A stretch of DNA of 64,000 bases from Meloidogyne chitwoodi (taxonomy: Eukaryota; Nematoda; Chromadorea; Rhabditida; Meloidogynidae): the NCBI GenBank assembly GCA_015183035.1, contig JACZZP010000020.1, positions 620,001 through 684,000 of the forward strand, read 5' to 3'. Position numbers and translations under genes: made by a program. The notes under the pieces are model-generated. The model saw only the letters and a list, made by a program, of their open reading frames with translations, was not told where the DNA came from and made no database searches. Each line of letters starts with the position of its first letter. Position 1 is the stretch's first letter. Shown piece after piece: positions 49,001 to 59,100 of this stretch.

Positions 49001-50413
49001 CTTTCAATAAAAATAAACTTGAAAACTAACGCGTCAGTGAAATTCATAAACATAGAAAACACATGTTTTCTTCCATCTTTAGTTACAACACTAAGGCTTC
49101 GTGAAATCATTGAATTGTTGTGACTCATTTTCTAAATTTTAAAAATAAAAATGCAATCTAAAAATTATTTAAAAAATACCAAAACATCTGTCCATCTCAA
49201 TTTTACAATTAATTCATTTCCAACAATAAAAGAATAAAAACTGAGAAAGTTGACTGATAAATATAGTTTGCCTTGAAATGGTTTGTTTCCTTTCCAATAC
49301 GTACAGGAATAATCTGAAGAAGAAAAAATAAAAAATCCCAAAAAATAATTTTATAACATTTTATACTAATTTTTAATTTAAACATACAATTAACAAGCTT
49401 CTCATCAGCAGACATTTCAAAAAGTTTGAGAAACTTTCGAATAATTGCAGCATTTGTTACTTGCTCCATTTCATCTTAAAACATAAATTATTAAATTATA
49501 ATCATTTTTAAACCTTCTTCCTCGTCTTGCACATCCAATGAAGAAGACAATAATCGATTAGTTTCTTTTTTATTTACTTCATTATTCAAACTAGCTTCAA
49601 TTTTTTCAGATTTTTTTCCCTTCTCCTCGTTTCTATAAGCCAATAAACCTTCAATTTTGCTCAGAACAAATTTACACAATTCTTCTTCATTGTCCAAAAG
49701 TGCGTTTAGAACAGGCAAAATAGTTTCTTCTAGACAATTCCAATCTTTAATTATCTCATCCCAATCAACTGCTACAGCAATAACTTAAAAATCAAAACAT
49801 AAAAATTAAGAAAAGTTGGGTATACTTATCGAGGTTGTGGTTCCCTTTTTTCATTTATCCCAAAAAATTCTTTTTTATTTTAATTGATGAAGGATTCCAA
49901 GTCAAAAGGAAATTTGGGGAAACGTTAAAAGGGAAAACCAAAGATATTGGATTCCCTCACATGGTGTAAAAAGACCCATAACTAAAAAATAAATTTTCAA
50001 ACCATAAGCAATTTGTCCATCTTCCAAATCCCGTTGATAAAGAATTCTATATGGTGGCGGTCGAGTATCAAAAATCGCATCAAATGTTGAAACAAAAAGA
50101 GAACCAAAAGTCGATTGATTGGCATCACTACCGCTGGTAGAATTGTTTCTTGTAGATATTAATGATCCTGACATCTTAAAAATAACAAAAATTGTTAAAA
50201 CAAATTTAAAAAAGAAACCGTTTGATCTTGTTGCCCATCCATTGCCTCATTTATTGTTGAAGTATCGTGTCCTTTGCGTTTTTGTAGAACAAAATATTGA
50301 TTTGAACGTTCAATCTGCCTAAAATTAAGTAAAACTAGAACATAAATCTATCAAAAAAAAACAAACCAAAATGTTTGACCAAAAAGTAGATATTCAGGCT
50401 TTATCCAAACCAT
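40014..50413 (-). CDS. TBC1D9: TBC1D8/TBC1D9-type Rab GTPase-activating protein
   Basis: TBC domain proteins stimulate GTP hydrolysis by Rabs in membrane traffic. The start at 50413 gives [16 protein letters not shown], then [18 protein letters not shown] as in TBC1D9. GRAM 1 lies at about 49085-49470 (KLVNC..., [13 protein letters not shown]). GRAM 2 begins at 45006 ([27 protein letters not shown]). The TBC domain follows: [12 protein letters not shown], then [15 protein letters not shown] with the arginine finger, then [20 protein letters not shown] with the glutamine finger, then [17 protein letters not shown]. Both catalytic fingers are intact. An EF-hand-like [20 protein letters not shown] and a C-terminal [19 protein letters not shown] complete the family layout, over 1,000 residues. 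The two GRAM domains are separated by a 3.6-kb intron that houses a complete opposite-strand gene. Phase is preserved across it (AYR/CLFSLP). Confidence 0.95.
40925..41105. repeat. TTTTCCGGAAAAC minisatellite in TBC intron
   Basis: Three copies of a roughly 63-base unit with ATTTTCCGGAAAACAAGTTT and TTATCAGTATTTTCTATAAA. The same palindromic core TTCCGGAAA recurs at 46490-46620, 48880-48985 and 58725-58815 in introns of other genes. Confidence 0.8.
43430..43618. repeat. CATTAGAGTCCCAAAATAAA minisatellite in TBC intron
   Basis: Six to seven imperfect copies of a 30-40-base unit containing GTCCCATTAGAGTCCCAAAA lie between two exons of the catalytic domain. Confidence 0.85.
44443..44512. mobile_element. 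Short MITE, 'ACCCCATTTATTCGCAAAA' family
   Basis: Inverted ends CACCCCATCTATTCGCAAAA and TTTTGCGAATAAATGGGGT enclose about 30 bases. The element abuts the exon at 44550. Related copies or ends occur at 55333-55420, 19701-19720 and near 60712. Confidence 0.65.
45638..48480 (+). CDS. DEP domain-DUF547 protein nested in a TBC intron
   Basis: A complete plus-strand gene inside the 45007-48605 intron of the minus-strand TBC gene. Start [13 protein letters not shown] at 45638. Exon 2 begins the DEP domain ([35 protein letters not shown]) and continues after an 870-base intron at 46851 with [23 protein letters not shown] domains bind membranes or GPCR/Rap-type partners. Then comes [20 protein letters not shown], and then the DUF547 domain: [40 protein letters not shown] and [21 protein letters not shown]547 is of unknown function and is often joined to DEP or glutaredoxin domains. 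The last exon ends YENDDLII. Exons join in phase, so the gene looks intact. Confidence 0.88.
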
Positions 50414-50686
50414 TTTGATTTTTAGTCAATCATAATAATTAGTTAATAATTAGATGTAAGAATATAAATTTATTTTTCTATTTAATCTGAAATAAAAAGT
50501 TAAATCTTGTACAGCCATCCCAAAAGGACGCAAGCTAAAAGGTTGCCAATGTCAAAGTGTCAACTCAGCTAAAAACGGACAATTACTGGAACGACCTAAA
50601 TAGTCGCAAACAAAGTGGCAGAATAGTATATGTAAGAAAGAGAATTAGAGTGAAAGATGAAATGGGACCTTTTACATTTCATCAAC
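50414..50686. other. Intergenic region upstream of the TBC gene
   Basis: 5' flank of the TBC gene running into the duplicated adenylate kinase region. From 50557 a chimeric reading frame of 168 codons begins, crossing the MITE and the kinase fragment. It starts in sequence with no recognisable protein. Confidence 0.4.
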
Positions 50687-50784
50687 AAAATTGCACGACA
50701 TTTCGCCTCTACGGCAAAAAATCTACATTTCGTTTAACTGAGCCCACGATTTTTTGCCGTTGGGACGAAATGTCGTGCAATTCT
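50687..50784. mobile_element. MITE, 'ACGACATTTCGTC' family, copy 2
   Basis: Ends AATTGCACGACATTTCGCCT and GGGACGAAATGTCGTGCAAT are inverted copies enclosing CTACATTTCGTTTAACTGAG. The interior matches copy 1 (25950-26046) on the opposite strand, so the two copies lie in opposite orientation relative to their adenylate kinase neighbours. Confidence 0.78.
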
Positions 50785-50839
50785 GTCGACGAAATGTCTG
50801 GACGCGAAATTTTGTTTTACGATATCTTGTGCGGTTCAA

Positions 50840-51262
50840 ATATTGAATTATTTTTACAAATTATACACTTAATATTAATAATCCCTTTTTTAATTTACTT
50901 TAGTAATAAAATAGTAGGCTTACAATTCTCTGAAACTATAAAGGCTGGTAAACTTGTAGAATTGGATTCGGTGCTAGATTTGGTTGAAAAGGCGATGCTT
51001 AAAGCTGTTGAAGCAGCTGCTAAAGGATTTTTAATTGATGGATATCCTAGAGATGTTGATTAAGGAAAGCGTTTTGAAGACAAGGTTTTTTTTAAATTAA
51101 ATTTCATTTATTAATTTTCTCTCATCAGTTATCTCAAAGCCATTTGGTTATTTTCTTTGATGCTGTAGAAGAAACACTAGTCAAACGCTTAATGCATCGT
51201 GGAAAAACTAGCGGAAGAGAAGATGATAATGAAGAAACTATTTGTAGTCGTAACCACCTCTA
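50840..51262 (+). pseudogene. Truncated adenylate kinase pseudogene
   Basis: A duplicate of the gene at 26240. The upstream sequence (TTTAGTAATAAAATAGT, about 50900) matches the functional promoter side. It then jumps directly into exon 2 at GLQFSETIKAGKLVELD, so exon 1 with the P-loop, intron 1 and the SGDLLR motif are deleted. FLIDGYPRDVD is followed by an in-frame TAA where the functional gene has CAA. The second intron is retained, so this is a genomic duplication and not a retrocopy. The third exon is recognisable up to SGREDDNEETI, then diverges. It has lost nucleotide binding. Confidence 0.95.
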
Positions 51263-51538
51263 ATCATTCCAAACTGTTATTGAGGTTATTTAATTTTTAA
51301 AATAGCACAATTGCTATCTTTTTTACAATAAATATTTTTAACTAATTTTAGTTTCGGCAAGTCCAATTAATTCAACTTTGGTGACAGATCAATTTCATAG
51401 CTGTAACAATTAGTATGGTCGATGTTGAATCTCCAAAAGAGAAGAAATTGTTTGAATTATTATAATACTAACTAGACGATATATTTATGTTGTCCCTTAT
51501 TAATTTATTGGCTTTGTTCAATCTTTTTTGCTTATTGG
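51263..51538. other. Region between AK pseudogene and inverted duplication
   Basis: A possible exon fragment follows a TTTTAG at 51350 (MVDVESPKEKKLFELL at 51414-51463). A short hydrophobic frame (MLSLINLLALFNLFCLLG, from 51487) is signal-peptide-like but out of frame with the following exon. Neither could be placed in a gene. Confidence 0.35.
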
Positions 51539-51543
51539 GAATT

Positions 51544-51730
51544 TTAGAAGATGGGACTTTTTGAAGTTTGTATGTCAAAAATAGATGTTTCTGGAGCTTC
51601 AGATTATTCAGTCCAATTTACAGTTCAAGAAAAAAGAGCTGTAGATTTTAAAGTAAAAATGGAAATGAAACCAACTTGTACAGTTGGTGGATTTAGTTTT
51701 AAAGGAGAAGTTAAATTTCTTTATAATTAA
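51544..51730 (+). CDS. Small secreted-type protein, C-terminal exon (left copy)
   Basis: The exon follows a GGAATTTTAG acceptor and encodes KMGLFEVCMSKIDVSGASDY, SVQFTVQEKRAVDFKVKMEM and KPTCTVGGFSFKGEVKFLYN, then stop. Alternating hydrophobic/polar residues and two Cys suggest a beta-rich extracellular domain. The family is not recognised. Its upstream sequence differs from the right copy, so this copy may lack its native first exon. Confidence 0.5.
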
Positions 51731-51736
51731 ATTATT

Positions 51737-52097
51737 TTATTTAGAACATGTTTGTTTTTTTTGATCACAAGAATAGCACAAGTCAAAGTCAGGACAAAAG
51801 CCATGAATATCCTTATCACATTCTAAAAATTAATTTTTTATCAATTTAGAAATAAAAAAAACCTTCGAAGGGAATGTGAGCCATTTCCAAATGAAGTGGC
51901 TGAGGGTCGCGTGTGCTAGACCCATTTCCAACTCGAGGTTGTTGAATAGAATATTGCGTGCCGTTACCAATGGCACCGGAAGATGGAAGGTCACTGTGAA
52001 AAAAGCCACTAATTTCGAAGGTGGGCGTTTGGTTTGAATAGGTGAATTTGAATTGGCATCCATATTGCATTGGAATTGTTAGGAATCTAAAAAACAA
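51737..52097 (-). CDS. Small Cys-rich protein (left copy)
   Basis: Identical in arrangement to 52365-52725 but inverted. Its stop lies 6 bases from the stop of the convergent 51544-51730 exon. See the right copy for a description. Confidence 0.5.
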
Positions 52098-52364
52098 TGT
52101 TCGGTTTTAAAAGTGTAAGGACAGGATTTATTATGATTTTTATCAAATAGGGAAGGCGGATTTCCTAGTCATTTGCCTCTTAAAAATAGAATGGTTAAAA
52201 ATGAAAGACAGTAAGCCGCTTTTAATTACGCCGTTTGAGTGTGAAATGCACTCAACAAGAGACACTTATGCCGGGTGATTTTGAGTGTCAACTCTGGGAG
52301 AACTCCGCCTTCCCTATTTGATAAAAATCATGATAAATCCTGTCCTTACTTTTAAAACCGAACA

Positions 52365-52725
52365 TTGTTTTTTAGATTCCTAACAATTCCAATGCAATAT
52401 GGATGCCAATTCAAATTCACCTATTCAAACCAAACGCCCACCTTCGAAATTAGTGGCTTTTTTCACAGTGACCTTCCATCTTCCGGTGCCATTGGTAACG
52501 GCACGCAATATTCTATTCAACAACCTCGAGTTGGAAATGGGTCTAGCACACGCGACCCTCAGCCACTTCATTTGGAAATGGCTCACATTCCCTTCGAAGG
52601 TTTTTTTTATTTCTAAATTGATAAAAAATTAATTTTTAGAATGTGATAAGGATATTCATGGCTTTTGTCCTGACTTTGACTTGTGCTATTCTTGTGATCA
52701 AAAAAAACAAACATGTTCTAAATAA
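52365..52725 (+). CDS. Small Cys-rich protein (right copy)
   Basis: Two exons. The first encodes MQYGCQFKFTYSNQTPTFEI and ends LHLEMAHIPFE; a 48-base intron follows at about 52591. The second encodes ECDKDIHGFCPDFDLCYSCD and QKKQTCSK, then stop. Six Cys in the last exon with short spacing suggest a disulfide-knotted extracellular module. A TTTTTTAG acceptor at 52373 means the true start may be further upstream. An overlapping frame (MDANSNSPIQ...) is a shadow. The family is not recognised. Confidence 0.5.
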
Positions 52726-52731
52726 AATAAT

Positions 52732-53008
52732 TTAATTATAAAGAAATTTAACTTCTCCTTTAAAACTAAATCCACCAACTGTACAAGTTGGTTTCATTTC
52801 CATTTTTACTTTAAAATCTACAGCTCTTTTTTCTTGAACTGTAAATTGGACTGAATAATCTGAAGCTCCAGAAACATCTATTTTTGACATACAAACTTCA
52901 AAAAGTCCCATCTTCTGAAATTCAAGCCTTATTTATTTGAATAGAATTAATAAAATTAAAAAAAACAACAAAATAAACAAAAAAAGTAAAGAATGTAATT
53001 GCCATTTT
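52732..53008 (-). CDS. Small secreted-type protein (right copy, with signal-peptide exon)
   Basis: The same KMGLFEVCMSKIDVSG coding exon as 51544-51730. Outside the duplicated arm, the minus strand upstream carries ATG at 53008 and MAITFFTFFVYFVVFFNFIN, a signal-peptide-like stretch. Joining needs an intron with a GTTTAT donor at about 52981 and the TTTCAG acceptor at 52919, which removes part of the hydrophobic run, so exon 1 is uncertain. This copy is the better candidate for the original gene. Confidence 0.5.
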
Positions 53009-53194
53009 TTTAGTTTTTTAAATTTTGAAGTCTTAAATTTAATAAATTATTATTTTGACCAGAATTTTCAAAAAATAAGAATCATTACCTGTTTATAAGT
53101 AAAAAACTAAAAAAAATATTTTTGACAACCCATTATAATATTTTTAAGTGTCATATAAAGTTTATATAAATAAAACCTCTCTTTTTTCTCTAAT

Positions 53195-56100
53195 TTAAAT
53201 ACAATTACTATTAAAATCAAACGACAAAGCAAAGCTAATACGCCATTGCTCCATTTCAGTTGATTCAGCAATAGATTCGCGAATATCGGTCACAAAACAA
53301 TATCTTTATTTATTAAAATATATTAAAATAATTTAAAACCTGTCTTCATTATTTTTAGCATTAAACATCAAAGTTTCACCATCTGGAAAATTGAGCATAA
53401 AAGCATTTTGGTAAAGTGAATTTTGAAATTCTTGCACTTGTAAACCTATTAATACACTAAAATAACGAAGTTGATATTGGTCCATTCTATTGCCTGATGA
53501 TGAGGGTGAACGTTTTCTAAATTAAATTAAAAATATTAATTTTCAAAATTAAAAAATAAATTAAAATAAAAAATTACCTTCCCCCAACTAATTTACAAAC
53601 AAGCAAAACATCATTAAATAAAATAATTTCACGCAAATGTGCTGAAGATGATTGCCTTTTACTTGGGTCAAAAATTTGATGAACAATGCAGTGGGAAATA
53701 AGTCTTCGATGGGGCTCAGTAAGTTTCTAAATATTAAAAAAAAATATATTTTAAATTATTAAAAATTAAAAAAAATTTTTTTTTAATTTAAAAAATATTT
53801 AAAAGCTGAATAAACGATTTTAGAAATGCAAACAATTTTTTTTCAAGCGAAAAATGCAAAATTAAAAAAAAACGCAAGCAAAGAGGAGAAATAAATGAAT
53901 GAAAAGGCCTTTTTTAAATATAAAATATATAGCGAGGTTGTCCGAGTGGTTAAGGAGACAGACTTAAGATCTGTTGGCGTTCATCGCCGCGTGGGTTCGA
54001 ACCCCACACCTCGCATATATTTTTAAAAATTTTTTAAATGGTGAAAAGAAATGAATAAAAGTCCTCTTTTAAATAGATGGAATATAGCGAGGTTGTCCGA
54101 GTGGTTAAGGAGACAGACTTAAGATCTGTTGGCGTTCATCGCCGCGTGGGTTCGAACCCCACACCTCGCATATGTTTTTAAAAAAATTTTGGAATATAAA
54201 AAAATAAAAAAATTAGAGGCTAACCCACTAAAAAATTTTTAAAAATATTTTTACACTTATTTTAACCAAATTATACTCAAATAATTAAATAAAAGTAATA
54301 AAAAAAACCGGTTTTTCCTTCGAAATAATGCACTGGTCAATTTTCATAACTTGGGACATATGATCATGGTCCGTACGAAATTCAAACTCTTTTATACGTT
54401 CATAAATACAGGCAAGCATTTTTCTAAAGAATAAAATTTAAATAAATATTATAAAAAATATAATGGAGTATTTCCCAAAAAAACAGCTTAAAATACCCAT
54501 AATTTAACAATAAAACCTCCCAAAAAGTCTAATAAGTCCTCAAAAATAATTACATATTAAAAAAACCTCACTTGTCCAAATTTTTCCCTTCTTCCACTCT
54601 ACACAAATTATTAATAAATTCATCCAATTTCATTCGCTTAGAGTCTTTTAAAGAAGGAGTGTGTAGATCAGTGTTTAACATAATTATAGCAAACGCCAAA
54701 ATATACATTGTATCGATACTATTAGTTGAGTCAAGTTTATCAGGATTATAAGCCACATAACTATGAGCAAATGTCTAAAAAGAAAAAATTGTTTAAAATT
54801 TTATATTTAAAAATGGTAGAAGTCGTTTTGAGCGCAGAGACGTTTAACACACTCAATAAAAAGTTTGACGATTTTAAAAATTATTTAATAATTTTAAATA
54901 ACTCTCTCGCCCTAACTACCCTCTATAAATAACCTAACAAATCCCCTCCTCTCACTTAAAAAAATAAAATTAAAAAAATAAACATGAATAATATGGTCAA
55001 TCTTCTGAGCTTCTCCAGGCAGTCTAAAATGTTTGAGTAATTGACGAAGTGCAACATCAATTTCAACATTATGCATTGGAATGTCAGAAATGAAGTGTCT
55101 AAAAATACAAAATTAATAAAAAATAAAACATTTAAAAAAACATACTCCAAAACTTTTTTATGAAATGTAGAACGTAAAGTGCCCAAATATTCTCCAATCA
55201 TTTGGCGTGAAAGACCTCGTCTTTCACGAAAAAGACGAGCAATTACTAGCGGATTTCCTTCAACAAAACCCCAGCGAATAAGTAATTGAATACCATGATC
55301 TGGATTTCTAAAAATTTTTTTTATTAAAATCAAAGGGTACACACTCCATTTATTCGCAAGAAAATATTTTACACCCAAAATTGAATTGAACAAAAAATTT
55401 TTTTAAATAAATGGGGTGTGTATCTAGGTAAGTTTCAACATTAAAAAATAATAAAATATTTTCACAAACTTGTTAAAAAAATTCAAAGCAATGCGATAAA
55501 GTCGACGCCTTTGTTGTTCTGACCATTCAGTTTTTAATTGCATTTCTGCAGCAGTAGAAGAGGAGGAATGTTCACTTCCGTCAACTAAATGTTGTTGTTC
55601 TAGTACCATATGTTTAGACAATTCTCTAAAAAATAAAGTAAAATTTTAAATTTAAAAATAAGCAAAAATTAAGGGAATTATTTTAAAAATATAATAAATT
55701 CTCAAAATTAAAAAAAAAAATCTTTTAACATTTTACTTTAAATGATAAAAAATACTAATTTGAAGTATATATTATTCTCAAAAAAAAAGAACAAAAATTT
55801 TCTGAATTGTTTTTATTTTTTTGTGAGAAAATATTTGAAATGAAAGAGTTTAAAGCCTTTGGGGAAACAAAAGAAAAAAAAGAACCAAAAGCACATTCAA
55901 ATAAAAAAAAAAGTACTAATGTAAAAAAATGTGCTAAAGAATTATAAAAAAAAATAAAAATATTAAAAATACAAAAAATACAAAAAATAAAAATATAAAA
56001 AGTTCATAAAATTATGGGGCTAAAAATAAATATAAAAAATATTAGCATAAAATAAGAAAAAATTGTGTATTGATAAAAATAAAAAAAACGAATAGGAATA

Positions 56101-59100
56101 AATTTTATTTATTTTTTTTAAACGGATTTACGTGGGTGGCGAAGACGTGTTTTCCCCTTTTCTTTTTGTTATAAATTTAAAAAAAAGGAAAATTGAAAGA
56201 AAAGATGTATAAAAAAAGAGTAAATAAATTTATGTAGTTTTGCTTTTCGTAGTTTTTGAATCGTAAAATTTTCTAAAAAAAATTTTTTTTAATTTTATTT
56301 TCTCCACATGATGAAAGAACGGAGACGTCATTATACACATATTATTTTATATTATTTTTTTAGCATATGTATGCTGCAGGAAAAAATTAAATAAAATTAT
56401 GTACATAAATAACAAATAAATAAATATATATTGGAAGAATAAAGCATAATTTGGCAACGTAAAATAATTAAAAAAATCAGAATTTATTTAAATATAAAAT
56501 TAATTGCATTTAGAACAACATAAAACTTATTAAATTATCAGAATTTTTAATTAAAACTTGGAAAATACAAAAATAAGAATAATAGAAAAATACGATGAAA
56601 ATAATGATAAAATCAGCAACAATAAAAATCAGAATTTTCAAAAGTCAGTATTTTTACAAATCAGAATTATCACAAATTATTACAAATCAGGATTTTTAAG
56701 TCAGAATTTTCGCAAATCAGAATAATTACAAATCAAAATTATTACAAATCAGAATTTAAAAAACCTTTACAAATCAGAATTTTCACAGAATTTAACAGAA
56801 ATAAACTTAATTTAATAAGAAAAAACAGAATAAAAACACATTTTTTAAGTGTGAATTTTGTGTGTTAAAAAAAGAAAATAAGTTTATATTTCATTTTGAT
56901 TAATTATTTTTTAATATAAATAAAAAAACCTTTTAAATTTATAAAAGCAACAGTTGGTTTAATTTTAGAAATAATTATATCATCGAAATATAAAAATGTT
57001 GTGCGTCAAAAAAATAATTTAAAAAAAATTTTTTATGAAATAAATAAATTTTAAATAAATCAAAAAAAGTTAAAATTAAAGAAAAATAAAAAAATAAACA
57101 CAAAAATCAACGTATTTTTTAGAATTTTAAATTGGTGCACAAGGCAAAAAAAATAAAATAGTGTTAAAAATGGAAACAAAAAAATAAGAATAAATTAAAA
57201 AATGTAGAAAGAATTTTAAAAAGAGGAAAAAAATGTAAAAAAAAATATTTTGGGATTTTTAAATGAAAATATAAGTTTCAATTAAAGAGAGCTAAAAAAA
57301 GAACCTCGTGAAAGGTAGAAAAAAATTATTTTTTTATTTTTTCAAAAAATTAAAGTCAAAAAAAAAATTTTTTAGTGATAAAAAAATAATGATAAAAAAT
57401 CTTTAAAAAAAAGCGGTAAAGAAGAAAATAAAGGGGAAAATTGAAGCAAATAGTAGAAAAAATAAATAAATAAAAATAAATAAATTTTAACCCTTAATGT
57501 TCCCCTCTATAACAAAGATGTTTGCAAATAAAACAAAAAATAAATAAAATAAAAATTGTATAAAAAATAAAAACAAACAAAAAATATTATTAAACAATTT
57601 TTTTTAATAAAATTAATTTAAAAAATTTTTTTTAAATTATTTAAAAAATAAAAATGATTAAATAAATACTATTAACACATCATTGTCGTCAATAAAAAAA
57701 ATATATTTTTCAGTAAAAAAAATTTTTTTGTACTCAAATTAAAAATAAAAGATTAATTAGATAAATAAATATACTGGGATAAAGGTAAAAAAAATAAAAT
57801 AAAAAAAATAAAGACGTCACAAATCAGTCTGGACTTTTATAAATATCTACAAATTAATTTTGAGGTAAACTTAAATTCAAAAAAAAATTTTCCCCAGTTT
57901 AAAAAGGTTAAAAATCCACCCCTCAGATTTCTACATATTTTTATTATTGAATACCCCCATAAATTAATTTATTAAAAATTTTTTTTTTTAAAACAAAAAT
58001 TAAAATGTCTCTCGATTTTTGATCATCGTCCCCAAATTAAAAAAATATATAAAATTTTAATTATTTTATTTTTAGAAAAAAATGAAGGGGTCCTTTGCAT
58101 TTTTTCAAGTAATTCATCAGAAAAAAACGTTCGCTCGCGCGCACATTTCTTTTTTTTAGGTTAAAAAAAGGAAGAAAAAAATAAAGTAATATTAAAGTAA
58201 TAAATTAAAAAAATTAATGATCAAAATAAATTAACCTGTTGAGCGATATATCCAAAAATATAAAGTTAGGGATTTAAAAATGTAAATAAAAATTAAAAAA
58301 AAAATAATCAAGAAAAAATAAATAAAATTTAATATTTATTAATATTAAAATTTATATAAAAAATTTTCTTTTATTTTGCCAATATGTACTTAGTTGAAGT
58401 GAGAGACTGTCCAATAAACACATTAAAATAATGAAAATATATTTTATTTTAAATTTATTTTTCTATTTTGGCAAAATAGCAAATAATTATTAAAGTGTAT
58501 TAAAATATATAAATCCAAAAACACAAATTGTTAAGAATATAAGAAAATAAATGAAACACACAAAAACATTAATGTTTGACTGTTTTTATTCCGTAAGTTG
58601 TAAAAATGTTCGAAAAACACAAAACATAAACAAAGCAATAAGAAAGAATTAAAAACACACAAAAACATTTAAAAATAAACAAACAAACATTAAAACATGA
58701 TCAAAAAACAAACATTAAAACAATTAGTTCCGGAAAAGAAAATGTTTTTACGAAAATACAAGTTTTAGTAACACAAACAAAATTGAAAAAAGCATAGAAA
58801 CAATTTCCGGAATATCCAGAAAAATGATAAAACAAAACTCTAATTGTTTTAGTCAACAAAATAGAGAATATAAAAATATACAATTATAGAAAATAAATTA
58901 GCTCAACAAGTTTGTGCTTTTAAGGACAATGCGCGCATATAAAGAAATAAAATGGACATTTGTTATACTTTTAATGTTTAATAAACAAAAATAAAGTCCA
59001 CACAGCTGCGATATTTTTGTCGAGGGCTTTTTATTTGTTTTTTTTTTGCCTTTTTTAGGTGGTCAAAATAAGAAAAATAATTGAAAAAAATAAAAAATTG

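Larger units (their letters stand above)
51539..52923. repeat. Near-perfect long inverted repeat (two 620-bp arms)
   Basis: The left arm 51539-52161 and right arm 52304-52923 are reverse complements with only a few differences, for example near 52112-52136 against 52327-52354. They enclose a 142-base unique spacer. Each arm contains the same two convergent coding pieces. The high identity means the duplication is recent or is maintained by conversion. Confidence 0.97.

Noticed and set aside
45638..50413. Separate short GRAM-domain gene at 48590-50413
   Set aside because: Its last exon joins in phase to the GRAM 2 exon at 45006 and the order matches TBC1D9, so it is the N-terminus of the TBC gene.
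51830..52063. 77-codon ORF beginning MDANSNSPIQ and its mirror copy at 52399-52632
   Set aside because: It overlaps the Cys-rich frame that splices to a further Cys-rich exon; the alternative frame ends in intron sequence.
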